Assembly (NCBI GenBank): GCA_030066475.1 | Contig: JASJBO010000298.1 | Location: 1 to 8,859 of the forward strand | From: Myxococcota bacterium | GTDB taxonomy: Bacteria > Myxococcota_A > UBA9160 > PR03 | DNA length: 8,859 bases | Reading direction: 5' to 3' | Shown: piece by piece, positions 1 through 6,656 of the stretch | How positions within the stretch are numbered: position 1 is the stretch's first letter | How the letters are laid out: the number at the start of each line of letters is the position of its first letter | Position numbers and translations under genes: made by a program | Notes under the pieces: generated by a model | Seen by the model: only the letters and a program-made list of their open reading frames with translations | The model's database searches: none | What the model was told of the DNA's origin: nothing

Positions 1-669
1 CTCGCCCGCATCCTGCGCACCACCACGCTGCCGGCCGGGCTCGAGCCGGAGCGTGCGGCGCTGCAGCTCGTCAGGCTTCTGCCGCGCGTGCGGGCGACGC
101 TGGCCGAGGACGTCGAGGCCGCCTTCGAGGGCGATCCGGCCGCGACCGGGTACGCCGAGATCGTGGCCGCCTATCCGGCGCTGCGCGCGATCACCACCTA
201 CCGCATCGCCCACGAGCTCCACCGCCTCGGCGTCCCGCTCCTGCCGCGCATCATGAGCGAGCACGCCCACGCTCGCACCGGCATCGACATCCACGCGGGC
301 GCCCGGATCGGGCGCCGCTTCTTCATCGACCACGGCACCGGCGTGGTGATCGGCGAGACCTGCCAGATCGGCGACCGCGTCGTGATCTACCAGGGCGTGA
401 CGCTCGGCGCGCTGGCGCCGCGCAAGGGCCAGCGGCTGCGCGGGGTCAAGCGCCACCCCACGATCGAGGACGACGTGACGATCTACGCGGCGGCCACCAT
501 CCTGGGCGGCGATACCGTGATCGGACGCGGCTCGGTGATCGGCGGCAACGTGTGGCTCACCCACTCGGTGCCGCCCTGCTCGAAGGTCCAGATCGAGTCG
601 CCCCGGCTCCAGCTCGACCGCGACGAGCAGTGCATCGAGTGCCTCGACCAGCTCTCCTGGGACATCTGA
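1..669 (+). CDS. cysE: Serine O-acetyltransferase, long EpsC/CysE type, 5'-truncated by the window edge
   Basis: Transfers acetyl from acetyl-CoA to L-serine, giving O-acetylserine, the first committed step of cysteine synthesis in the cytoplasm. The frame is open from base 1, so 222 C-terminal residues are visible and the N-terminus lies upstream; long EpsC-type enzymes are roughly 300 residues. Visible residues 1-85 are the helical SAT N-domain ([14 protein letters not shown]). From about residue 90 there is a left-handed beta-helix of hexapeptide repeats ([47 protein letters not shown]). The catalytic Asp-His pair of the family is in IDHGTG (visible residues 110-111) and a second conserved His is in KRHPTI (152). 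The protein ends ...SWDI; a C-terminal isoleucine is the residue that docks into the CysK active site in known SATs, so a cysteine synthase complex is plausible. The mrp start follows the stop by 1 nt, suggesting co-transcription. The family call is firm; the substrate is inferred from the family. Confidence 0.93.
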   Translation, partial: LARILRTTTLPAGLEPERAALQLVRLLPRVRATLAEDVEAAFEGDPAATGYAEIVAAYPALRAITTYRIAHELHRLGVPLLPRIMSEHAHARTGIDIHAGARIGRRFFIDHGTGVVIGETCQIGDRVVIYQGVTLGALAPRKGQRLRGVKRHPTIEDDVTIYAAATILGGDTVIGRGSVIGGNVWLTHSVPPCSKVQIESPRLQLDRDEQCIECLDQLSWDI

Positions 670-670
670 G

Positions 671-1549
671 TTGAGCGATTCCGAGGCGCCCCGACCCGAC
701 TTCGAAGACGTCGCGCTGGTGCGGAGTCGCATCCAGGCGCGGCTGGCGGACGTGCGCCGCAGCGTCGCGGTGATGAGCGGGAAGGGCGGGGTCGGCAAGA
801 GCCTGGTGGCCGTGAACCTGGCGCTCGCGCTGGCGCGCCGCGGCAGTCGGGTCGGCCTGCTCGACGCCGACCTCAACAGTCCCTCGGTGGCGAAGATGCT
901 GGGGCTGCGCGGCCAGCCGCTGCGCGTCACCGCCTCCGGGCTGCGCCCCACGCCGGGCCCGCTCGGAATCGAGGTCCAGAGCATGGACTTCCTGCTCCAG
1001 GGCGGTCAGCCGCTCGCCTGGGACGGACCGAGCGGCGAGGGCGCGCCGTTCCGGAGCGCTCTCGAGGACGCCGCGCTCGGGGACCTGCTCGGCGAGACCG
1101 AGTGGGGCGCGCTCGACACCCTGGTGCTCGACCTGCCGCCCGGGCCCGATCGGCTGCCGGCCCTGGTGCACCTGCTGCCCGACCTCGACGGCGCCCTGGC
1201 CGTGACGATTCCGACCGAGGTGTCGTTGCTCTCGGTGGAGCGCTCGATCCGCCGCGCGCGCGACGCCCGGGTGGCGCTGATCGGGCTGGTGGAGAACCTG
1301 GGGAGCAGCGTGTGCCGCTCGTGCGGCGCCGAGGGTCCGCTGTTCCAGGAGGTCTCGGTCGACGCGCTCGCCAAGGACCTGGCGCTCGACGTGGTCGCCC
1401 GCATCCCGTTCGATCCGGCGCTCGCCGCCGCGGCGGACGGCGGGCAGTGGGACCAGGCCGTCGACTCCGCGGCCGGACGCGCCTTCACGGCGCTGGCCGA
1501 CTGCGTGGTGGCGTGGGCGCCGCCGCCGCCGGAGGGCGAATCGTGGTGA
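671..1549 (+). CDS. mrp: Mrp/NBP35-family P-loop ATPase, Fe-S cluster carrier
   Basis: Cytoplasmic ATPase of the Mrp/ApbC/NBP35 family, whose members bind and transfer Fe-S clusters to apoproteins. It has 292 residues. The deviant Walker A is SGKGGVGKS (36-44) with both signature lysines, followed by LLDADLNSPS (63-72, switch I-like) and a Walker B region LVLDLPPGPD (151-160), where Mrp proteins normally have DxPPGTGD. A C-terminal CxxC, Cys215 and Cys218 in VCRSCGAEG, matches the bridging-cluster cysteines of the family (usually CPxCG). There is no N-terminal MIP18/DUF59 domain, so this is the short form. The TTG at 671 is chosen because it sits 1 nt after the cysE stop and gives about 30 residues before the P-loop; the only SD-like sequence is a weak GGGA at 659-662. 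GTG codons at 719 or 752 are alternatives. The 3' end overlaps the ccmH-like start by 7 nt. Confidence 0.9.
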   Translation: MSDSEAPRPDFEDVALVRSRIQARLADVRRSVAVMSGKGGVGKSLVAVNLALALARRGSRVGLLDADLNSPSVAKMLGLRGQPLRVTASGLRPTPGPLGIEVQSMDFLLQGGQPLAWDGPSGEGAPFRSALEDAALGDLLGETEWGALDTLVLDLPPGPDRLPALVHLLPDLDGALAVTIPTEVSLLSVERSIRRARDARVALIGLVENLGSSVCRSCGAEGPLFQEVSVDALAKDLALDVVARIPFDPALAAAADGGQWDQAVDSAAGRAFTALADCVVAWAPPPPEGESW

Positions 1550-2010
1550 GAACGCTGGCGGCGTGGCTGCTGCTCGGCGCGCTGGCGCTCGCGACGGCTC
1601 CCGCCGTCGCGGAGACCCAGGCCAGCTCGGCCGAGGGCTACACCTACGAGCTGTGGAACGGCCTGATGAGCCCCTACTGCCCGGGCCGCACGTTGATCGA
1701 CTGCCCGAGCGGCGCGGCGACCGAGCTGCGCAACTGGATCGCGGACCAGGAGCGCGCGGGTCGCTCCCAGGAGGAGGTCGAGGAGCAGCTCTACGCGCAG
1801 TTCGGCGACGTGATCCTCCAGGCGCCGCGCGCCGAGGGCTTCGGTCTGATCGGCTACGTGGCCCCGGTCGTCGCGCTGGTCCTGGGCGGCGCCCTGGTGG
1901 TGGTGTTCCTGCGGCGCCAGACGCGCGCCGCCGCGGCCGCGCCCGCGCCGCCGGCGCCGCCGGCGCTCGATCCGGAGCTCGAGCGCCTCGTGGACCAGGA
2001 GATGCAGTGA
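1543..2010 (+). CDS. CcmH/CycL-like cytochrome c biogenesis protein with non-canonical Cys motif
   Basis: 155 residues with the layout of CcmH: signal peptide (1-23, ending AVA), a short periplasmic helical domain (24-100), one transmembrane helix (about 103-123) and a short Ala/Pro-rich tail ending [14 protein letters not shown]. Canonical CcmH reduces apocytochrome c through an LRCxxC motif. Here the aligned stretch is LMSPYCPGRTLIDCPS: the first Cys is Ser43, Cys46 is kept, and a new Cys54 lies eight residues later. The flanking helix pattern (ELRNWIADQERAGRSQEEV, then YAQFGDVIL) matches CcmH closely (compare DLRxxIxExxxxGKSxxEI, YGxFV). GTG 1543 is chosen because GGAGG at 1531-1535 lies 7 nt upstream; GTG 1546 is equally in frame. 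It overlaps mrp by 7 nt and the adenosyltransferase by 4 nt. The family is fairly secure. Thioredoxin-like activity is uncertain because the CxxC is lost, and no other ccm genes are in the window. Confidence 0.8.
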   Translation: MVRTLAAWLLLGALALATAPAVAETQASSAEGYTYELWNGLMSPYCPGRTLIDCPSGAATELRNWIADQERAGRSQEEVEEQLYAQFGDVILQAPRAEGFGLIGYVAPVVALVLGGALVVVFLRRQTRAAAAAPAPPAPPALDPELERLVDQEMQ

Positions 2011-2564
2011 AGATCTACACGCGCCGCGGGGACGGCGGGGAGACCGACCTGTTCGGCTCGGGCCGCGTCCCCAAGGACGACGGGCGCGTGGCGGCCTACG
2101 GCGAAGTGGACGAGCTGAACAGCGTGCTCGGGGTGTGCCGCGCGGCCACGTCGCACGCCGACCTGGATCGGATGCTCGAGGCGATCCAGCGCGAGCTGTT
2201 CGCGCTGGGGGCCTACCTCGCCACGCCCGAGCGGCGCCACCGCGAGACGAGCGGGATGCCCGAGCCGCGCGCCGAGGAGATCGCGGCGCTCGAGGCGCGC
2301 ATCGACGAGTTCGAGAAGGAGCTCGCTCCGCTCCAGCGCTTCGTGCTGCCGGGCGGCTGCGCGGCGGCGGCGCACTTCCACGTGGCGCGCACCGTGTGCC
2401 GGCGCGCCGAGCGCGCGCTGGTGGCGCTGGATCGCAGCGACCCGCTCGAGGCCCACACCATCGGCTACCTGAACCGCCTCTCCGACCTGCTGTTCGTGTG
2501 CGCCCGCCTCGAGAACGCGCGCGCCGGCGTTCCCGACGTCGAGTGGGAGGGGCGCGGCGGCTGA
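2007..2564 (+). CDS. Cob(I)alamin adenosyltransferase, PduO type
   Basis: Transfers the 5'-deoxyadenosyl group of ATP to cob(I)alamin, making adenosylcobalamin. The 185 residues match the usual length of the single-domain PduO/MMAB family. The N-terminal nucleotide-binding signature is present: [18 protein letters not shown] (4-21) followed by [17 protein letters not shown] (23-39). The C-terminal signatures are also there: [13 protein letters not shown] (129-141) and [14 protein letters not shown] (154-167), including the conserved RRAER and NRLSD blocks. The GTG start at 2007 overlaps the ccmH-like stop (GTGA) and has AGGAG at 1997-2001 with 5-nt spacing, so it is translationally coupled. 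Its product is the cofactor of the mutase in the convergent operon, so the locus joins AdoCbl synthesis to AdoCbl use, although the two genes are on opposite strands. Its stop lies 1 nt from the stop of the convergent alkylsulfatase-like gene. The symbol is left blank because pduO, cobO and atr are used inconsistently for this family. Confidence 0.93.
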   Translation: MKIYTRRGDGGETDLFGSGRVPKDDGRVAAYGEVDELNSVLGVCRAATSHADLDRMLEAIQRELFALGAYLATPERRHRETSGMPEPRAEEIAALEARIDEFEKELAPLQRFVLPGGCAAAAHFHVARTVCRRAERALVALDRSDPLEAHTIGYLNRLSDLLFVCARLENARAGVPDVEWEGRGG

Positions 2565-2565
2565 C

Positions 2566-4347
2566 TCAGCGGCCCGTCAGCCGGATCGTCTCCGGGAACG
2601 GCGGATCGAACCAGCCGAGGAAGCGCTCGACGTCGGATGCGACGCCCTCGACCACGCCGATCCGCCCGGCGCGCAGCGCTTCGACGAGCGTCGTCTCGCC
2701 GCGCGACACCGCGTCGGTGAGCGACTTGTCGAGGGCGATGGTCAGCGCCCGGATCGCCGGCAGGCGCTCGTGGAGCAGCGCCACGCCGCGCCGGATCTCG
2801 ATCGCGTAGTCCTCGTCGACGTCGAGGAACCGGATCGCGAGCGTCTGCTCGACGTCGAGGGTGCGCTCGGCGCGCAGACGCGTCGGCAGGGCCGCCACGA
2901 AGGCCCGGGCGGGCTGGGCGGCGATCCGGTCGGGCGCGGCGAGCGTGTCGGCGACGGATCGGCGCAGCGCCTCGAGGTCGAGATCGCCCTCGAGCTCGAG
3001 GGCCGCCGTGAGGTACCAGCTGCGCCGGCGCGCATCGAGCTGGGCGTAGCCGAGCCGACGGAAGGCGTCGGCCTTGACCAGGCGGGCGTCGCGATCGCCG
3101 GCGTCGGAACGGACCAGCAGCGTGGCGAGCTCGGCGGCCCACTGCGGGTCGCGGGCGGCGAGCGCCTCGCGCGCGCGGCCCAGCACGACGTCGCGGCCGT
3201 TCATCGCGGCGACCAGGCGCCGCGCCCGCTCGGCCGGCGGCGTCGGGGCGAGCGTCACGGGGTCGGCCTCGAACCAGCCGAGCGATCCCGCGTAGATCGC
3301 GCGAGCCGCATCCGCCACCGTTCCGCGGTACTCGCGCAGATAGGGCGCCTCGTCCGCGAGGTGCGGCGGCAGCCGGACCGCCTCGACCAGCTCGGCCGGA
3401 CCGAGGCCGCGGTTCATGTGGCGCACGCTCTGGTCGTGCAGGAACTGGATCGCGTCGCGGGTGTTGCGCAGGACCTCCTCGACGCGCGCCGCGCCCGAGA
3501 GCGGGCGGCCGTGCGACGGCACCAGGTGCTCGGCGCCCAGCTCTCGCAGCCGGTCGATGCTGCGCACCCAGGCCAGCGGGTCGCGGGGGGGGACCCCGTG
3601 CAGGGCGCCGAGATCGGGCAGCGCGGGGCCCGGCAGCACGTCGCCGCCGAGCAGGACGCCGAGCTCTGGGAGCCACACGGCGACGCCCGTCGGCGTGTCG
3701 CCGGGGACGTGGATCAGGCGCATGCGCACGCCGGCGCGGACCAGCTCGAGGTCGTCGCCGAAGCTGCGCGTCGGGGGCTGGAAGCCCGAGGTCCCGGGCT
3801 CGGAGAGCGGTCCGGTGCCCCCGCTCATTCCGCTGCGGTCACGGAGTGGGAGCGCGATCCCGCTGCCGTAGGCGGCGCGCAGTGCGCGAATCGGGGCGAG
3901 TGCGCCGCCCGGGCGCGCGGCCTCGTCGCGCAGCGCGGCGCGAGCCAGGATCTCGACGTCGCCTGCGCGCACCTGGTCTTCGTCGACGAAGGCCCGCCCC
4001 CCCGCCGTGTGGGCCGGGTCGGCGTGTGTGTAGACGACCGCGACGATCGGCTCCTCGGTCACCTCGCGCAGGCGGGCGGCGACCCGGCGGCCGCTCTCGA
4101 CCGACTCGCCGACGTCGACCAGGATCACGCCGCCCTCGCCGTCGATCCAGATCGTGTTGGCCGGCCCCCAGCCCACGGCCGCGTAGACCCGCTCGCCGAC
4201 GCGGAGGACGCTGCGCTCGAAGTGGCGGGCGTGGGCGAGCAGCTCGGGATGGATCGAGGGCGGCACCCGCGGCGCCTGCGCGCTCGCGGGCAGGGCCAGC
4301 AGGACGACGGCGCCGAGGCGCAGCGCCTCGAGCGTGAGTCCCCTCAT
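2566..4347 (-). CDS. Exported alkylsulfatase-like metallo-beta-lactamase-fold protein with altered metal motif
   Basis: 593 residues with a probable Sec signal peptide (1-23, LGAVVLLALPASA then Q). Domain order is that of SdsA1/BDS1 alkylsulfatases: an N-terminal MBL fold (about 45-290), a helical dimerisation domain with the YAGSLGWFEADP signature (352-363) and WAAELATLLVRSDAGDRDAR (403-422), and a C-terminal SCP2-like domain (about 450-590). Family members hydrolyse alkyl sulfate esters in the periplasm using two zinc ions. Here the HxHxDH motif reads THADPAHTAG (107-116): His108 and His113 remain, but the second His is Asp110 and the catalytic-motif Asp is Ala112. The later ligand regions read HVPGDTPTG (213-221), LLGGDV (232-237) and PSHGRP (277-282). 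Metal binding may be rearranged or lost, so alkylsulfatase activity should not be assumed. The ATG has GGAGGAGG at 4353-4360, 5 nt upstream. It is last in the minus-strand operon, 49 nt after the micropeptide. Confidence 0.82.
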   Translation of the reverse strand: MRGLTLEALRLGAVVLLALPASAQAPRVPPSIHPELLAHARHFERSVLRVGERVYAAVGWGPANTIWIDGEGGVILVDVGESVESGRRVAARLREVTEEPIVAVVYTHADPAHTAGGRAFVDEDQVRAGDVEILARAALRDEAARPGGALAPIRALRAAYGSGIALPLRDRSGMSGGTGPLSEPGTSGFQPPTRSFGDDLELVRAGVRMRLIHVPGDTPTGVAVWLPELGVLLGGDVLPGPALPDLGALHGVPPRDPLAWVRSIDRLRELGAEHLVPSHGRPLSGAARVEEVLRNTRDAIQFLHDQSVRHMNRGLGPAELVEAVRLPPHLADEAPYLREYRGTVADAARAIYAGSLGWFEADPVTLAPTPPAERARRLVAAMNGRDVVLGRAREALAARDPQWAAELATLLVRSDAGDRDARLVKADAFRRLGYAQLDARRRSWYLTAALELEGDLDLEALRRSVADTLAAPDRIAAQPARAFVAALPTRLRAERTLDVEQTLAIRFLDVDEDYAIEIRRGVALLHERLPAIRALTIALDKSLTDAVSRGETTLVEALRAGRIGVVEGVASDVERFLGWFDPPFPETIRLTGR

Positions 4348-4352
4348 CGACG

Positions 4353-4360
4353 CCTCCTCC
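4353..4360 (-). promoter_or_regulatory. Strong Shine-Dalgarno of the alkylsulfatase-like gene
   Basis: On the minus strand this reads GGAGGAGG, 5 nt before the ATG at 4347. It fixes that start, and it is the strongest ribosome binding site on the minus strand of the window. This fits the gene being the only member of the operon with an upstream gap instead of a stop/start overlap. Confidence 0.75.
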
Positions 4361-4396
4361 GGGCCGATCGGGTCGGCAACGCCCGACGCGGTCCGC

Positions 4397-4513
4397 TCAG
4401 CCGATGTAGCGCGCCGGCTGCTCGAGCTGGCACTGGAGCCAGAGCCCGAAGCCGAACCCGAACGCGAAGGCCGCGAGCAGGGCCAGCAGCACGCTGCGCA
4501 GCAGCCGCCTCAC
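4397..4513 (-). CDS. 38-aa single-pass membrane micropeptide, hypothetical
   Basis: I do not recognise a family. The peptide starts MRRLLRSVLLALLAAF: a short Arg-rich N-terminus, then a hydrophobic helix (about residues 7-26) containing AFAFGFGFGLW, then a polar tail QCQLEQPARYIG with one Cys (Cys28). The positive-inside pattern suggests the N-terminus is cytoplasmic and the tail periplasmic. Evidence for coding: the GTG start overlaps the peptidase stop (GTGA) as at other junctions here, all 38 sense codons end in G or C, and the gene fills a gap in the operon that would otherwise be about 160 nt. There is no SD, so it would depend on coupling to the upstream gene. The stretch encoding FAFGFGFG is four imperfect copies of a TTCGSS hexamer. 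A caveat is that GC-rich DNA yields spurious ORFs and this frame stays open upstream across the peptidase. The function is unknown. Confidence 0.55.
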   Translation of the reverse strand: MRRLLRSVLLALLAAFAFGFGFGLWLQCQLEQPARYIG

Positions 4514-5679
4514 GCGAACGGGTCGCGGCGCAGGTCCCGCGCTCCGCGCCGGTAGCGCTGCTCCAGGCGCGCCACCAGCGGATCCGGCCGACCCGGGCGC
4601 GGGCAGTCCGCGTCGCGTCGCAGCATGCCCTCGAAGAAGCGCACCAGGCCGACGAGATCGGAGAGACGAATCGACTCCGCGGCGATCGCGCCGCGCTCGC
4701 TCATGTTGTGGTAGTTGCCGAGCGGCAGGCACATCGCCGCGCTGCGGTAGCCGTACTGCTGGAAGGCGGTCGACTCGCAGGTGCCGCCGTCCATCAGCTT
4801 GCGCTGCCAGGCGAAGCGCTTGCCGCGCGGTCCGGCCAGCTCGGTCCCCACGCGCGCGATCCAGCGCGTGAGCCCGTCGTCGAAGATGCTGGTGCGGTCG
4901 CCGACGCGCAGGATCGGCCCCGCACCCTGGGGTGCGCTGGGCAGCGCCTTGCTGGCCTCGATCGCCACCAGCCGGGCGTCGCGCGGCAGGCGGCGGCCGC
5001 GGACCACCGCCAGCGCACCGACGAAGCCCACCTCCTCGGCGCGCGTGAAGAGCGCGCGCACGTCGACCCGGCGCTTCGGGTCGATGCGGTCGGCCAGCTC
5101 GAGCAGCGCCAGGATCGCGGTCAGGCCGGCGAGGTCGTCGGCGACCCGCGTCTCGATCAGGTCGGGGTCGCGCCGGGAGCGGCGGAAGGGCGGCAGGTCC
5201 CACATCCCGAAGGCGCCGTGCGGCACCGGGCGCCGCGCACTCAGCGTCACGTGCTGCTCGCCGCTGCGCGGGTCGGGCCGGGTGCGCAGCACGCGCGCCG
5301 GCACCTCGCCGCCATCGGGCAGGAAGAAGCGCGCGCGCGCGCCCGGGAAGTACGCGGGGAGCACCCAGCCCAGGAACAGCGCGTCGACACGGACCTCGCC
5401 GCCGCGCCGCCGGCTGCCGCGGGCGCGGAAGCCCGGGTGGTCCATGTGCGCGGTCAGCACCAGCGGCGAGCGGCTGCGGCGGACGCCGCGGCGGCGCAGC
5501 TCGAGGTTCCCGTCGGCGTCCTCGCGCAGCGCGAGGTGCGGCTGGGTGGCGACGAACTCGCGCACCCAGGCGATCACCGCACCCTCCCGGTACGGGGCCG
5601 TGGGGCGCGACAGGGTGCGCTCGGCGAGCCGCAGCACGCGCGTGCGACGCACGACCGAGCGGGTGGGGCGGGCGGTCAT
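4510..5679 (-). CDS. M42-like co-catalytic metallopeptidase (aminopeptidase/FrvX type)
   Basis: 389 residues with no signal peptide, so probably cytoplasmic. The order of motifs fits the M42 family (glutamyl and TET aminopeptidases), which removes N-terminal residues from peptides with two metal ions. They are LTAHMDHPGFRA (75-86; His78 ligand, Asp80), ETRVADDLAGLTAIL (176-190; bridging Asp181 or Asp182), FTRAEEVGFVGAL (211-223; Glu215 general base and Glu216), VAIEASKALPSAPQGAGP (238-255; Glu241 where M42 usually has Asp) and LPLGNYHNMSERG (318-330; His324). Residues about 90-165 resemble the inserted dimerisation/PDZ-like domain, with many Arg. The ATG at 5679 overlaps the meaB stop (ATGA), and the stop overlaps the micropeptide start. 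The substrate is unknown and no link to acyl-CoA metabolism is apparent. Some M28/M20 relatives share this pattern, so the exact family is less sure than the clan. Confidence 0.82.
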   Translation of the reverse strand: MTARPTRSVVRRTRVLRLAERTLSRPTAPYREGAVIAWVREFVATQPHLALREDADGNLELRRRGVRRSRSPLVLTAHMDHPGFRARGSRRRGGEVRVDALFLGWVLPAYFPGARARFFLPDGGEVPARVLRTRPDPRSGEQHVTLSARRPVPHGAFGMWDLPPFRRSRRDPDLIETRVADDLAGLTAILALLELADRIDPKRRVDVRALFTRAEEVGFVGALAVVRGRRLPRDARLVAIEASKALPSAPQGAGPILRVGDRTSIFDDGLTRWIARVGTELAGPRGKRFAWQRKLMDGGTCESTAFQQYGYRSAAMCLPLGNYHNMSERGAIAAESIRLSDLVGLVRFFEGMLRRDADCPRPGRPDPLVARLEQRYRRGARDLRRDPFA

Positions 5680-6656
5680 CTCGCGGCCGGCTTCCCGAGC
5701 GCGTCCTCGATCTCGCCGCCCAGCTCGAGCACCAGGGCGAAGCCCGAGGCGTCCGGGCGCTCGCGCAGGCGCGTCTGGAGCGCGTCGCGCCCGCCGATCC
5801 GTTCGATCCCGTAGCTGCCGTAGCGGCGCTCGAGCGCGTCGAGCACGAAGGCGCTGCGGCTGCGGCGCCGGCGCGCGCCGAGACCGTCCCCGGCTTCCAG
5901 GTGGGCGCGGTGCGCGTCGACCCGCTCGAGCAGCGCGTCGATGCCGGCGCCGTCGCGGGCCGAGACCAGCAGCACCGGCGCCTCCCAGCCGTCGGCCTGG
6001 CGCGCGCCGAGCGCCACGCCGGCGCGCAGCTCGCTGGCGGTGCGCTCGGCCACCGCACCGAGGTCGGCCTTGTTGACCGCGAAGACGTCGGGGTGCTCGA
6101 GCACGCCGGCCTTCATGAACTGGAGCGTGTCGCCGGCGCCGGGCTGGGCCACGAACACGAGCGTGTCCACGAGCTCGGCGACCTCCGCCTCGGACTGGCC
6201 GACCCCGACCGTCTCGACGAAGACCCGGTCGAAGACGGCGGCGAGCACCGACACGCTGGCCCAGGCGGCGTCGGCCAGGCCGCCGAGCCGCTCGCGCGCC
6301 GCCATCGAGCGCAGGAACACGCCGGGGTCGCTGGCGCCCGCGCGCACCCGCGCGCGATCCCCGAGCAGCGCGCCGCCGCTGCGCTGGCTCGAGGGGTCGA
6401 CGGCGACGATGCCCACCGTCTCGCCGCGCCGCCGCAGCGCGCGCACCAGTGCGTCCAGCAGCGTCGACTTGCCGGCGCCGGGCGCGCCCGTCAGGCCGAT
6501 GCGCGGCGTCCCGGCGCCGCCCCCGTCGCGCTCGAGCGCGTCGAGCAGCGCCAGCGCCTGCTCGCGGCGCCCGGCTCGCCGGTCGTCGATCAGGTTCAGC
6601 GCCTCGGCGACCGCGTCGCGGTCGCGCGCGCGCAGCCGGGCAGCGAGGTCAGCCAG
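5676..6656 (-). CDS. meaB: MeaB/ArgK-family GTPase, mutase chaperone; probable CTG start
   Basis: G3E P-loop GTPase that gates AdoCbl delivery to acyl-CoA mutases and protects or repairs the mutase. It has 326 residues if started at CTG 6656, a normal MeaB length. Motifs: helical N-arm (1-45), Walker A TGAPGAGKSTLL (56-67), VDPSSQRSGGALLGDRAR (86-103), VETVGVGQSE (147-156), VNKADL (194-199) and a C-terminal arm for dimer formation. The reading frame has no ATG, GTG or TTG between its upstream stop (6702-6704) and GTG 6446, and starting at 6446 would lose the whole P-loop. CTG 6656 lies 7 nt after GGAG (6664-6667), overlaps the mutase stop by 8 nt, and gives an N-terminus (LADLAARLRARDRDAVAEAL) of the shape seen in MeaB proteins. 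The order ecm-meaB is direct context support. The function call is strong; the start codon is an inference. Confidence 0.88.
   Translation of the reverse strand: MADLAARLRARDRDAVAEALNLIDDRRAGRREQALALLDALERDGGGAGTPRIGLTGAPGAGKSTLLDALVRALRRRGETVGIVAVDPSSQRSGGALLGDRARVRAGASDPGVFLRSMAARERLGGLADAAWASVSVLAAVFDRVFVETVGVGQSEAEVAELVDTLVFVAQPGAGDTLQFMKAGVLEHPDVFAVNKADLGAVAERTASELRAGVALGARQADGWEAPVLLVSARDGAGIDALLERVDAHRAHLEAGDGLGARRRRSRSAFVLDALERRYGSYGIERIGGRDALQTRLRERPDASGFALVLELGGEIEDALGKPAAR

Noticed and set aside
2581..2595. Hairpin CCGGA-TCGTC-TCCGG near the convergent junction as a terminator
   Set aside because: Five-base arms, no T tract, and it lies within the coding end of the alkylsulfatase-like gene.
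3997..4003. Run of seven C next to the degenerate MBL motif, as a possible frameshift error that creates THADPAH
   Set aside because: Sequence before (VVYTHADPAH) and after (GGRAFVDED) the run is in the same family-consistent frame, so a single indel would not restore HxHxDH.
2770..5814. Very long plus-strand open frame (1014 codons) opposite the alkylsulfatase-like and peptidase genes
   Set aside because: Antisense shadow of GC-rich coding DNA: low-complexity Arg/Ala/Gly/His-rich translation with no family motif, while the minus-strand frames carry recognisable domains.
4514..6058. Upstream extension of the micropeptide frame through the peptidase gene
   Set aside because: The extension is an Arg/Pro-rich shadow of the peptidase; only the part after the peptidase stop looks like a plausible protein.
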